DNA of 64,000 bases from Frigoribacterium sp. PhB160 (GTDB taxonomy: Bacteria > Actinomycetota > Actinomycetes > Actinomycetales > Microbacteriaceae): positions 62,001-126,000 of the forward strand of contig NZ_RKIE01000002.1 of NCBI RefSeq assembly GCF_003751785.1, in the 5' to 3' direction. Of the stretch, positions 47,802-55,532 are shown one piece after another. Position 1 is the stretch's first letter. Each line of letters begins with the position of its first letter. The notes under the pieces are model-generated. The model saw only the letters and a program-made list of their open reading frames with translations, made no database searches and had not been told where the DNA came from. A program made the translations under genes and the position numbers.

Positions 47802-49021
47802 GCTTCGCCGGCGTGCTGTCGAAGCCCAGGGTGACGGGCGACCCGGCCGTGGTGTCGGCGGAGGCCGTCCGCTTCGAGGAGGTCGCGGCCACGATCTCGG
47901 CCGCGGCCGACTCGCTCCGCAGGCTCGACGCGGGGACGACGTCGAGCGACGCGGTCGATGCGTTCTTGCTGAAGGCCGCCGATCTGGAGTCGAGGCTGCG
48001 CACGGCCCACGGTCGGTATGCCGAGACGGGGTCGGCCCTCCATGGGTACGCGACGGCGCTGAGCGAGGCGCAGGCCTCGGCTGGGCCCGCGCTCCGCTCG
48101 TACGACGCCGAGGTCGAGCGGCGCGACGCCGCCGCCTCGCTGGAGGTGCGCTTCGAGCAGATGGCGATGATCGCCACCGACGACGAGTCGACCGAGTGGT
48201 ACCGCCAGCAGGCGAGGGCGCAGGCCAGCCGCCGCGACGACGCCGCCGTGATGGTCGCGCGCCACGGCGCGAGCGTCGACGCCGCCCACGAGTCGGTCGA
48301 GGCCGCGGCCCGCACCGCGATCGCGCGCATCGACACCGCGACCGACGACGGCCTCCGCGACACGGTCTGGGACGACGTGTCCGTCGCCGTGGGCGATGGC
48401 TACGACGCGTTCCAGGCGTGGATGGAGGAGAACGACGCCTGGATCAGCACCGTGCTCGACTTCGTGAGCACGGTCAGTTGGATCTTGGCAGCCGCTGCCT
48501 TCTGGGTCCCCGGACTGAACGTCGTCCTCCTGGGAGTCGCCGTCGCAGTACTCGCCTTGGCTACAGCCCGGCTGGCCGCCGGCACCGGCACGTGGACAGA
48601 ACTCGGTTTCGCGGCACTCTCCTTGGCCTCGTTCGGGACGGGAGCCCTGCTCGTCCGCAGCGTGACCGCCGCGACGAAAGGCGTTGCGGCGGGGCGTGTC
48701 GCCGCTCTCATCGATGAAGGTTGCTCGACCAGTTTTGCGACGTCATGGGTCGCCACGTCGTGGAGTCGAGCCGCTCCGGGCCTTGGAGACAGGTTCTTGG
48801 CGAGAGCATTCGGCGACCCAGCGATCGGGCGGCTCCTGCACTTCTTGCGTCCGTCGAGACCCGGAGCGTTCGCTGATGATCCTGTCGTCGTCGCGAGCAT
48901 CTTGCGCCGGGTCGACGCGGCCCGGCGGATGGCGATCGGAGACACGCTCATCGGCGTCGGACGAGCCGCCTCGGCTCGTTTCGATGACATTCTTCTAGGC
49001 CGGGAAGAGGCCCTGCGGTGA
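47798..49021 (+). CDS. Putative type VII-secreted effector with T7SS-signal-like N-terminus
   Basis: 407 residues. Residues ~1-110 (VTGDPAVVSAEAVRFEEVAA, LRRLDAG, HGYATALSEAQASAGPALRS) have the alpha-helical G-D-P ... L-R-x-L-D ... A-L-x-x-Y-A pattern of the T7SS-signal domain at the front of actinobacterial polymorphic toxins. A helical stretch follows, then hydrophobic segments at ~215-262 and ~266-289, and a C-terminal ~115 residues I cannot assign. The DNA from about 48.47 kb onward is visibly lower in G+C than the rest. The stop overlaps the next gene (GTGA). Effector status is inferred from architecture and context; no toxic activity is shown. Confidence 0.65.
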   Translation: MSFAGVLSKPRVTGDPAVVSAEAVRFEEVAATISAAADSLRRLDAGTTSSDAVDAFLLKAADLESRLRTAHGRYAETGSALHGYATALSEAQASAGPALRSYDAEVERRDAAASLEVRFEQMAMIATDDESTEWYRQQARAQASRRDDAAVMVARHGASVDAAHESVEAAARTAIARIDTATDDGLRDTVWDDVSVAVGDGYDAFQAWMEENDAWISTVLDFVSTVSWILAAAAFWVPGLNVVLLGVAVAVLALATARLAAGTGTWTELGFAALSLASFGTGALLVRSVTAATKGVAAGRVAALIDEGCSTSFATSWVATSWSRAAPGLGDRFLARAFGDPAIGRLLHFLRPSRPGAFADDPVVVASILRRVDAARRMAIGDTLIGVGRAASARFDDILLGREEALR

Positions 49022-49608
49022 CCCGCGTGAGCCCGGCCCACCGTCGCGCGATGGCGGCCACGGCGTGGCAAGTCGGCCACATCTTGAGCACCGCGCCCCT
49101 GGTTGTCGTGGCGCTCACGATGATGACTTACAACGTCGTGAGGCTCGTGTCGCTGAGTCAGGGGCGAGGCGATCCGTCGTCGGCGGTCGACGTGGGCGAC
49201 GGCGCCTCGGCATGGCCGCCGTTCCACATCCCCGGGGGCGTGTTCATTGCGATGTCGGCCCTCGTCGCGACGCTGGGAATCGAGATGTGGGTGAGGCCGG
49301 GTAGAACTCCGAGCGGGAAGCAACCCGCCTTCACGGCCGCGTTCTTCTTCATAGACGCTGAGGCCTGCTCGCTCTATGGGCTCACGTTCCCGTACGGCGA
49401 CGGCGGGATCAGCTGGCCGCTGGCTTCTGCCGCCGTGATGTTCGCGTTCTCGATCTCGTCCTGCGCGTTGGCTGTCCGTCGTCGCGTCGTCACCGTGCGG
49501 AGCAGACGAGCGGCCGAGAGAGCGTTCGAGGAGCTGCTCGACCGGGAGTCGCACCGGGGCATGTCACGAGAGGCCTGGCCTCGGAAGGGCGAGGCGTCCC
49601 GTGAGTGA
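49018..49608 (+). CDS. Four-helix membrane protein, candidate immunity protein
   Basis: 196 residues; four hydrophobic segments at about 22-46, 73-95, 103-125 and 130-150, and a charged C-terminus. No family recognised. It is G+C-poor like the 3' half of the preceding gene and overlaps it by 4 bases; both are features of toxin-immunity pairs. A membrane immunity protein would fit a membrane-acting effector. It overlaps the next gene by 8 bases. Confidence 0.55.
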   Translation: MTRVSPAHRRAMAATAWQVGHILSTAPLVVVALTMMTYNVVRLVSLSQGRGDPSSAVDVGDGASAWPPFHIPGGVFIAMSALVATLGIEMWVRPGRTPSGKQPAFTAAFFFIDAEACSLYGLTFPYGDGGISWPLASAAVMFAFSISSCALAVRRRVVTVRSRRAAERAFEELLDRESHRGMSREAWPRKGEASRE

Positions 49609-50305
49609 ACGGTCGGCGCCGCGCGAGGGAGGCGTCGCGCACTCGTACCTGTTGATGAAGCCGCCGGGGTTCGTCCACGTGCCGGGCGGGGTGCAGGCCG
49701 AGGTCGCGCTCGACGCCGTCGTGCGTCAGCTCGGCGACGCCGAGGTGACGCCCGAGTTCGAGAACGCCTTCGGCGCCGCGCTGTCGTCCGTCGTCGAGGC
49801 CGACGGCGCGGGCGTCGTGCTCGACAGCTTCGTCACGGCGGGTCCGCTGCAGGAGACCGGGATGACGGCGAGCATCGTCGTCGCCTCGGTCTCCGTCCGT
49901 GACGGCCCGGACGCCGACCTCGACCGCCTGCTCCTCGGACGGGTGACGCGGGGCGCGGACGTGCTCGCCGTCGGCGGAGAACCCGCCGTCGCCTGGGACG
50001 ACGAGCCGCCGTCGCAGCCAGGGGCTCGAGCCCGACCGCAGGGCCGGGTGCTCCGCCGGCGGACGGCCCTGAGCCGCGTGACCGGGGCCGACGACGTGCT
50101 GGTCTCCCTCGTGCTCACGGTCGTCGAGGCGCGGGAGGTCGGTCTCGACGACGGCGTCACCCGTCAGATCTCCGACGCGCTCGTCGAGCTCTTCGACGCC
50201 GTGCTCACCACCGTGCGGTGGGTCGACGACCACGGCCGCGTCCTCAGCGACCGGCACGCACCGTCGACCACCTGCACCACCCCCCACGAGAGAAGAGGAC
50301 GATGA
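49601..50305 (+). CDS. Unrecognised protein of the type VII-like locus (1)
   Basis: 234 residues, soluble by composition, no family recognised. Starts GTG 49601 (MSERSAPREGG), ends with a Thr/Cys/Arg-rich tail. A predicted alpha/beta region (AEVALDAVVRQLGDAEVTPE, GMTASIVVASVSV) is followed by a variable Pro/Arg linker and a last helical part (VTRQISDALVELFDAVLTTV). It shares an overlap of 4 bases (ATGA) with the next gene, of similar length and likely a functional partner. Possible role: chaperone or secretion accessory; this is only from context. Confidence 0.6.
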   Translation: MSERSAPREGGVAHSYLLMKPPGFVHVPGGVQAEVALDAVVRQLGDAEVTPEFENAFGAALSSVVEADGAGVVLDSFVTAGPLQETGMTASIVVASVSVRDGPDADLDRLLLGRVTRGADVLAVGGEPAVAWDDEPPSQPGARARPQGRVLRRRTALSRVTGADDVLVSLVLTVVEAREVGLDDGVTRQISDALVELFDAVLTTVRWVDDHGRVLSDRHAPSTTCTTPHERRGR

Positions 50306-50949
50306 CCATCGACACGCCTGACGCCGACCACGACCGGGCCGCCGCCGCCGAGGCCGAGCTCATCCGCACCCGTGACCCCGAGCGCTGGGACGTCCGAGTC
50401 GGCTTCGACCCAGGCCGCTGGATCTGCCTGCCCCCGGCCTGGCCGCACGACGGGCACGACGACGCCCCGTCCTGGGTCGAGTCGACGGGACGAGCCGTCG
50501 CCGCGAGGACGATGTCGCCGACCAGGGCGCAGCGGAAGTGGCTCAAGCGCGTGCTCGAGAAGCTCGCCGACTGGCGTACGCCGAACGAGTTGAAGTACCT
50601 GTACCTCCCGTCCCTGGACAGCGACATCTCGCTCCTCCGCATCCAGTTCGAGCCCTGCGAGGGGGATCGGGACGTCGAGCTGTCGGCCCTCGTCACCGAG
50701 AGCGCCAGCCCCGCGATCGAACCCCCGGTCGTCACCGAGGTCGAGACGGAGGCGCTGGGAGCCGGCAAGCACGCGCTCCGCTACTCGATGGTCGACGGCG
50801 TCTGCTCCGTCATGAGCGTCTACGGTTTCCGCGCCCCGCCGTTCGACCTCCGCATCACCTGCGAGATGGGCTCGGTCGCCCTCGTGCCCGCGCTCGAGCC
50901 CGTCGTGCGCGACCTCGTCCGCGGCATCAGCGTGGTCCCGGGCGGATGA
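50302..50949 (+). CDS. Unrecognised protein of the type VII-like locus (2)
   Basis: 215 residues from ATG 50302, with GAAGAGGA upstream. No family recognised. It has a Pro/Trp-rich segment (RWICLPPAWPHDGHDD), a basic helix (RAQRKWLKRVLEKLADW) and beta-rich C-terminal half (LRYSMVDGVCSVMSVYGF). No signal peptide or membrane helix. The stop overlaps the essC ATG by 4 bases, so it is coupled to the ATPase and probably acts with it. Confidence 0.6.
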   Translation: MTIDTPDADHDRAAAAEAELIRTRDPERWDVRVGFDPGRWICLPPAWPHDGHDDAPSWVESTGRAVAARTMSPTRAQRKWLKRVLEKLADWRTPNELKYLYLPSLDSDISLLRIQFEPCEGDRDVELSALVTESASPAIEPPVVTEVETEALGAGKHALRYSMVDGVCSVMSVYGFRAPPFDLRITCEMGSVALVPALEPVVRDLVRGISVVPGG

Positions 50950-53900
50950 GGCTCGCGGGCAGCATCCTCCACGTGCCGACCGATCGCCGCGCCGACGTGG
51001 CCTGGGAGGTCGGACCCGAGACCACGGTCGGGGAGATGGTGAGGGTCGCGGCTCGCGTCCTCGGCATGCCCGACGACCGCGGTGCGGGACCGATCACGGT
51101 CGACGGCGAGCCGGTGCAGCCGGGGTCGACGGTGTCGGACGGACGCATGCTCGAGGGCTGCACGCTGACCTTCGGCGCGCCTCCTCGTCTGCGGCCCCTC
51201 CCGGCGGACCTCACGACGGTCCGCGTCGTCGGCGGACCGGGAGCCGGCACGCTGCACGTCGTCGACGCGGGCGTCGTCGTCATCGGGTCGTCACCGCGGG
51301 CGACCGTGCGGCTCGACCCGGAGACCGTCCCGGCCGTCGCCGCGCTCGCCGAGGTCGACGGCAACGGCGGCGTCACCCTCACCCCGGTCGCGGGCGAGGT
51401 GGTCGGTGACGACCTGCGGCCCGCCTCGGTCGTGACCGTCGACGGGCACCCGCTCACCGAGCCGGTCGTCATCGGCCCGTCCGCGGTCGTCGCGATCGGG
51501 GACGTGCTGCTGAGCGTGGCCACGGGCGGAGGCGCGTCGGCCGCGATCCGCCTCGCCGAGGGAGGAGGGCGACTGCAGCACGCTCGTCCGCCGCGCCTCC
51601 TGCCGGAGTCGCCCCGCACCGAGTTCCGGTACCCGCCGGAGCCCCCGGCGCCGCCACGACGGCCGCTGCCGCTCGTCGCCGCGGCGGCGCCGCTCGCGAT
51701 GGCCGCCGTCATGGTGACGGTGACGGAGAGCCGCATGTTCCTCGCGTTCGGTCTCATGTCGCCCGTGGTGCTCATCGGCAACCACCTCTACGACAAGCGC
51801 AACGGCCGCGTCTCGCACCGGCGGAAGGCGGCGGACCACGCCGCGGCGAAGGCCGCCGTCACGGCGGACGCCTCGGACGCCGTGACGCGGCTGCAGGACG
51901 AGCTCCGGTCGAGCTGCCCGGACGCCGCCGCCGTGGCCGACATCGCCCTGCGGCGCCGCGCTCGCCTCTGGGAGCGGAGGCGGGGCGACCCCGACCACCT
52001 CGTCGTCCGGGTGGGCACCGCCGACCGGCCGTCGGGCGTCACGATCGACGATCCCGACCAGCTGGAGCACCGCCGCACGGTCGCGCGACCGGCAGCCGAC
52101 GTGCCCGTCACGATCGAGCTCGGCGCGTGCGGCGTCGTGGGGTTCCACGGGCCGGTCGAGCAGGCCCGCGCGCTCGCGGCGTGGGTCGTGTCGCAGCTCG
52201 GCGTGCTGCAGAGCCCACGCGACCTCGAGGTCGTGGTGCTCACCGAGCCCGACGCGGAACGCCACTGGGGATGGCTGGCCTGGCTCCCGCACGCACGCCC
52301 CGACGGGCTGAGCTGTCGCGCCCGGATCGGCACCGACGCCGAGTCGGTCTCGCGCCGGCTGAGCGAGCTCGTGGCCGAGATCGAGTCCCGTCACCGGGCG
52401 CTGCGCGAGGCACGCGGCGCGGGCGGAGGCGCGCTCGCCGTCCCCGACGTCGTGGTCGTCGTCGACGGGTCCCGCCGGCTGCGGGCGCTGCCCGGTCTGC
52501 TCACCGTGCTCAAGGACGGGCCGGCCGTGGGCGTGCACGCGGTCTGCCTCGACGTCGACCTCCGCTCGCTCCCGGAGGAGTGCAGCACGGTGGTCGCCGT
52601 CGGCCGGAGGACCCACGGGGTCGCCGTGCATCGAGGCGCCGACGTGCAGGAGGTCCGGGCCGACGTGCTGCCCGAGGGGTGGCACGACCTCGTGGCGCGC
52701 TCGCTCGCACCGGTCGACGACGTCGACGACGGGGGCGAGGCGGGCGGTCTGCCCTCCCGGTCGCGCCTCCTCGAGGTGCTCGGGCTCGACGACCCGACGG
52801 CCGACGCCGTCCTCGACCGCTGGCGGCGGCTCGGCCCGAGCACGACCGTGCTGGTCGGCGAGGGCCTCGACGGGCCGTTCTCGTTCGACCTGCGACGCGA
52901 CGGACCGCACGGGCTGGTCGCGGGCACCACCGGGTCGGGCAAGTCGGAGCTGCTGCAGAGCGTCGTGGCCTCGTTGGCGTCGGTCAACTCGCCCGAGTCG
53001 ATGACCTTCGTGCTCGTCGACTACAAGGGCGGCGCGGCCTTCCGCGACTGCGCACCCCTGCCGCACACCGTCGGCATGGTCACGGACCTCGACGCCCACC
53101 TCGTCGAGCGGGCCCTGACCTCCCTCCGCGCCGAGCTGCACCGGCGGGAGCGGCTGCTCGCGGCCGCCGCGGCGAAGGACGTCGAGGACTACCTCGACGT
53201 CCGACGTCGAGACCCCCGGACCGACCTGGAGGCGCTGCCCCGCCTCCTCATCGTGATCGACGAGTTCGCCAGCATGGCCCGCGAGCTGCCCGACTTCGTG
53301 ACCGGTCTCGTCGACGTCGCCCAACGCGGGCGCTCCCTCGGCATCCACCTGCTGCTCGCCACGCAGCGCCCGGCAGGCGTCGTCTCGTCGGAGATCCGGG
53401 CGAACACGAACCTCCGCATCGCCCTCCGGGTCACGGACGCCGTCGAGAGCTCCGACGTCATCGACGCGCCGGACGCCGCCCGCCTGTCGAAGTCGACGCC
53501 GGGACGTGCCCTCATCCGCCTCGGAGCGGGAGCGCTCCTGCCGTTCCAGGCGGGACGCGTCGGCGGCAGGTCGGTCGGGCGCGCCGCCGCGGTGCCCGAC
53601 GTGCGCTGCGACCCGATGAGTTGGCCCGACCTCGGCCGGCCCGTGCCGACGCCGACCGGCCCGACGGAGGACGGCGACCCGGCCGACACCGACCTCGTCC
53701 GGCTCGTGTCCGCCGCCGCCGAGGCAGAACGCCGGCGGGGCGGTCGCCCGCCGCACAGCCCCTGGCTGCCGGCTCTCCCCGCTCTGCTGCCGCTCGACGA
53801 CCTGGACGTCGACGGCGGGGGCGTCGACGGCGGGGGCGTCGGGGGTCCCGACGCCGACGACGCGACGGCTCGGCGCGATCGCCGAGCCCCGTCCGTCGGC

Positions 53901-55469
53901 GGGCTGCGCCTGCCCTTCGGGCTCGAGGACCATCCCGCGTCGCAGCGGCAGGTCGCCGCGGTCTTCGACCTCGACGCCCACGGCCACCTCTTCGTCGCCG
54001 GCGCGCCGCGCAGCGGACGCTCCCAGGTGCTGCGGGCGCTCGCGACGTCGGTGATCCGCCGGACCTCCTGTGCCGACGTCCACCTCTACGGGCTCGACTG
54101 CGGCAGCGGGGCGCTGCTCCCCCTCGTCGACGCGCCGCACACCGGCGCGGTCGTCCGACGCACGGAGACCGAGCGAGCGCGCCGACTCCTCGCACGTCTC
54201 GTCGCGGAGACGCTCCGGCGCCAGGGGGTCCTCGCCGCCGGCGGGTGGGGCGGCGTCGGCGAGCAGCGTCGATCGTCGCCCGGGGCCGCCCTGCCGCACA
54301 TCGTCCTCCTCCTCGACCAGTGGGACGGCTTCGTGGCCACCCTTGGCGAGCTCGACAACGGCGAGCTGGTCGACCTCGTGACCCTCCTGCTGCGGGAGGG
54401 CGCAGCGGTCGGGGTGCACGTGGTCGTCACGGGTGACCGGCAGCTCGTCTCCGGCCGCGTCGGGCTGCTCGTCGAGGACAAGCTGCTGCTCCGCCTCGCG
54501 GAACGGACCGACTATGCCCTGGCCGGGATCGATCCCCGGTCGTTGCCCGAGGACGTGGTCGACGGTCGGTGCTTCCGGTCGGGCTCCGCGATCGAGCTGC
54601 AGATCGCCGTCGTGGGGCCCGACGCCTCGGGCAGAGCGCAGGCGGACGTCATCAGGGCCGACGCCGAGCGGGCCGCCGAACGCGACCGCGACGTCGTCGC
54701 GGCCCGCCGGCCCTTCCGCCTGGACCGCCTCGAGGGTCCGCTCGGCTTCGACGAGGCGTGGGCGCGCCGCCCCCCGGGGTCGGCCGGGACCGCCTTCGCG
54801 ATGGTGGGCGTCGGCGGGGACGCCCTGGCACCCGTGGGCCCGGATCTCGACGGGGACTGCTCGACCTTCCTCGTGCTCGGACCGGCACGGAGCGGACGGA
54901 GCACCGTGCTGCTCAGCATGGTGCGGTCGCTGCTGCTCTGCGGCAGCGAGGTGGTCGTCGTGGCGCCGCGCGCGTCGCCGTTGCGTCGGCTCGAGGGGAC
55001 GGCGGGAGTGGTGGCGGTCCTGCGGTCTGCCGACGTCACGGGGGAGGAACTCGAGCAGTGCTTCCCGACGCCCGCGCGGGCAGCCCCCGCCGGAGCCGTC
55101 ACCGTCGCCGACGGCGTCGACTCGACGCCCGTACCCCGCCGGGTGCTCGTCCTCGACGACGGTGACCTCCTCAAGGACGGGCCCTCCGCTCCCTGGCTCG
55201 CCCGCTTCGCCCGGGGCTGCGCCGACGGGAGGCACGGCCTTCTCGCCGCGGGGAGCGTCGCCGAGCTGGGCTTCGGCTTCTCGGGCTGGCACGTCGACCT
55301 GCGACGCGCCCGGTGCGGCGCCGTGCTCAGCCCCCAGGCGACGTCCGACGGCGACCACGTCGGCGTGCGGCTGGCGAAGAGCGCCACGTCGCACCGCGTT
55401 CGGCCGGGGATCGCTCACGTGCACGTCGGCGACGGCGAGACCGTCCAGGTGCAGGTGCCCCTCGCATGA
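50946..55469 (+). CDS. EssC/EccC-type type VII secretion ATPase
   Basis: 1507 residues. N-terminal ubiquitin-like segment (~1-80), FHA-like domain (~95-200), two membrane helices (~239-283), then three FtsK/SpoIIIE-type domains. Domain 1 is complete: Walker A GTTGSGKS (660-667) and Walker B LLIVIDEFASM. Domains 2 and 3 have GAPRSGRS (1019-1026) and GPARSGRS (1312-1319), with Arg in place of the P-loop Lys. The fused FHA plus helices plus three ATPases is the EssC layout of Firmicute systems (about 1480 residues). It should be the motor recognising WXG100 substrates. No eccB, eccD, eccE, mycosin, esaA or essB gene accompanies it in this window. Confidence 0.9.
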   Translation: MRLAGSILHVPTDRRADVAWEVGPETTVGEMVRVAARVLGMPDDRGAGPITVDGEPVQPGSTVSDGRMLEGCTLTFGAPPRLRPLPADLTTVRVVGGPGAGTLHVVDAGVVVIGSSPRATVRLDPETVPAVAALAEVDGNGGVTLTPVAGEVVGDDLRPASVVTVDGHPLTEPVVIGPSAVVAIGDVLLSVATGGGASAAIRLAEGGGRLQHARPPRLLPESPRTEFRYPPEPPAPPRRPLPLVAAAAPLAMAAVMVTVTESRMFLAFGLMSPVVLIGNHLYDKRNGRVSHRRKAADHAAAKAAVTADASDAVTRLQDELRSSCPDAAAVADIALRRRARLWERRRGDPDHLVVRVGTADRPSGVTIDDPDQLEHRRTVARPAADVPVTIELGACGVVGFHGPVEQARALAAWVVSQLGVLQSPRDLEVVVLTEPDAERHWGWLAWLPHARPDGLSCRARIGTDAESVSRRLSELVAEIESRHRALREARGAGGGALAVPDVVVVVDGSRRLRALPGLLTVLKDGPAVGVHAVCLDVDLRSLPEECSTVVAVGRRTHGVAVHRGADVQEVRADVLPEGWHDLVARSLAPVDDVDDGGEAGGLPSRSRLLEVLGLDDPTADAVLDRWRRLGPSTTVLVGEGLDGPFSFDLRRDGPHGLVAGTTGSGKSELLQSVVASLASVNSPESMTFVLVDYKGGAAFRDCAPLPHTVGMVTDLDAHLVERALTSLRAELHRRERLLAAAAAKDVEDYLDVRRRDPRTDLEALPRLLIVIDEFASMARELPDFVTGLVDVAQRGRSLGIHLLLATQRPAGVVSSEIRANTNLRIALRVTDAVESSDVIDAPDAARLSKSTPGRALIRLGAGALLPFQAGRVGGRSVGRAAAVPDVRCDPMSWPDLGRPVPTPTGPTEDGDPADTDLVRLVSAAAEAERRRGGRPPHSPWLPALPALLPLDDLDVDGGGVDGGGVGGPDADDATARRDRRAPSVGGLRLPFGLEDHPASQRQVAAVFDLDAHGHLFVAGAPRSGRSQVLRALATSVIRRTSCADVHLYGLDCGSGALLPLVDAPHTGAVVRRTETERARRLLARLVAETLRRQGVLAAGGWGGVGEQRRSSPGAALPHIVLLLDQWDGFVATLGELDNGELVDLVTLLLREGAAVGVHVVVTGDRQLVSGRVGLLVEDKLLLRLAERTDYALAGIDPRSLPEDVVDGRCFRSGSAIELQIAVVGPDASGRAQADVIRADAERAAERDRDVVAARRPFRLDRLEGPLGFDEAWARRPPGSAGTAFAMVGVGGDALAPVGPDLDGDCSTFLVLGPARSGRSTVLLSMVRSLLLCGSEVVVVAPRASPLRRLEGTAGVVAVLRSADVTGEELEQCFPTPARAAPAGAVTVADGVDSTPVPRRVLVLDDGDLLKDGPSAPWLARFARGCADGRHGLLAAGSVAELGFGFSGWHVDLRRARCGAVLSPQATSDGDHVGVRLAKSATSHRVRPGIAHVHVGDGETVQVQVPLA

Positions 55470-55485
55470 CCGGAGCGTGGAGGGG

Positions 55486-55519
55486 CGACGAGACGGCGAC
55501 CCGTCCCGCCGTCTCGTCG
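55486..55519. terminator. Terminator between essC and the surface-protein gene
   Basis: A perfect 13-bp stem (55486-55498 with 55507-55519) and 8-base loop, between convergent stops at 55469 and 55533; it may serve both strands. Confidence 0.75.
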
Positions 55520-55532
55520 ACGCCTCCATCGG

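Noticed and set aside
48660-49021. A specific toxin activity for the effector C-terminus
   Set aside because: No catalytic motif of a nuclease, deaminase, ADP-ribosyltransferase or pore former could be identified by reading, so no function is assigned.
50946-55469. FtsK/SpoIIIE DNA translocase
   Set aside because: Three ATPase domains, FHA-like N-terminus, two helices only and WXG100 neighbours indicate a type VII motor; the FtsK gamma domain and four-helix N-terminus are missing.
51291-55529. Very long minus-strand open frame (over 1400 codons) opposite essC
   Set aside because: Same shadow effect. The plus strand encodes a convincing EssC with P-loops and helices; the antisense frame has low-complexity Arg/Asp/His/Val sequence only.
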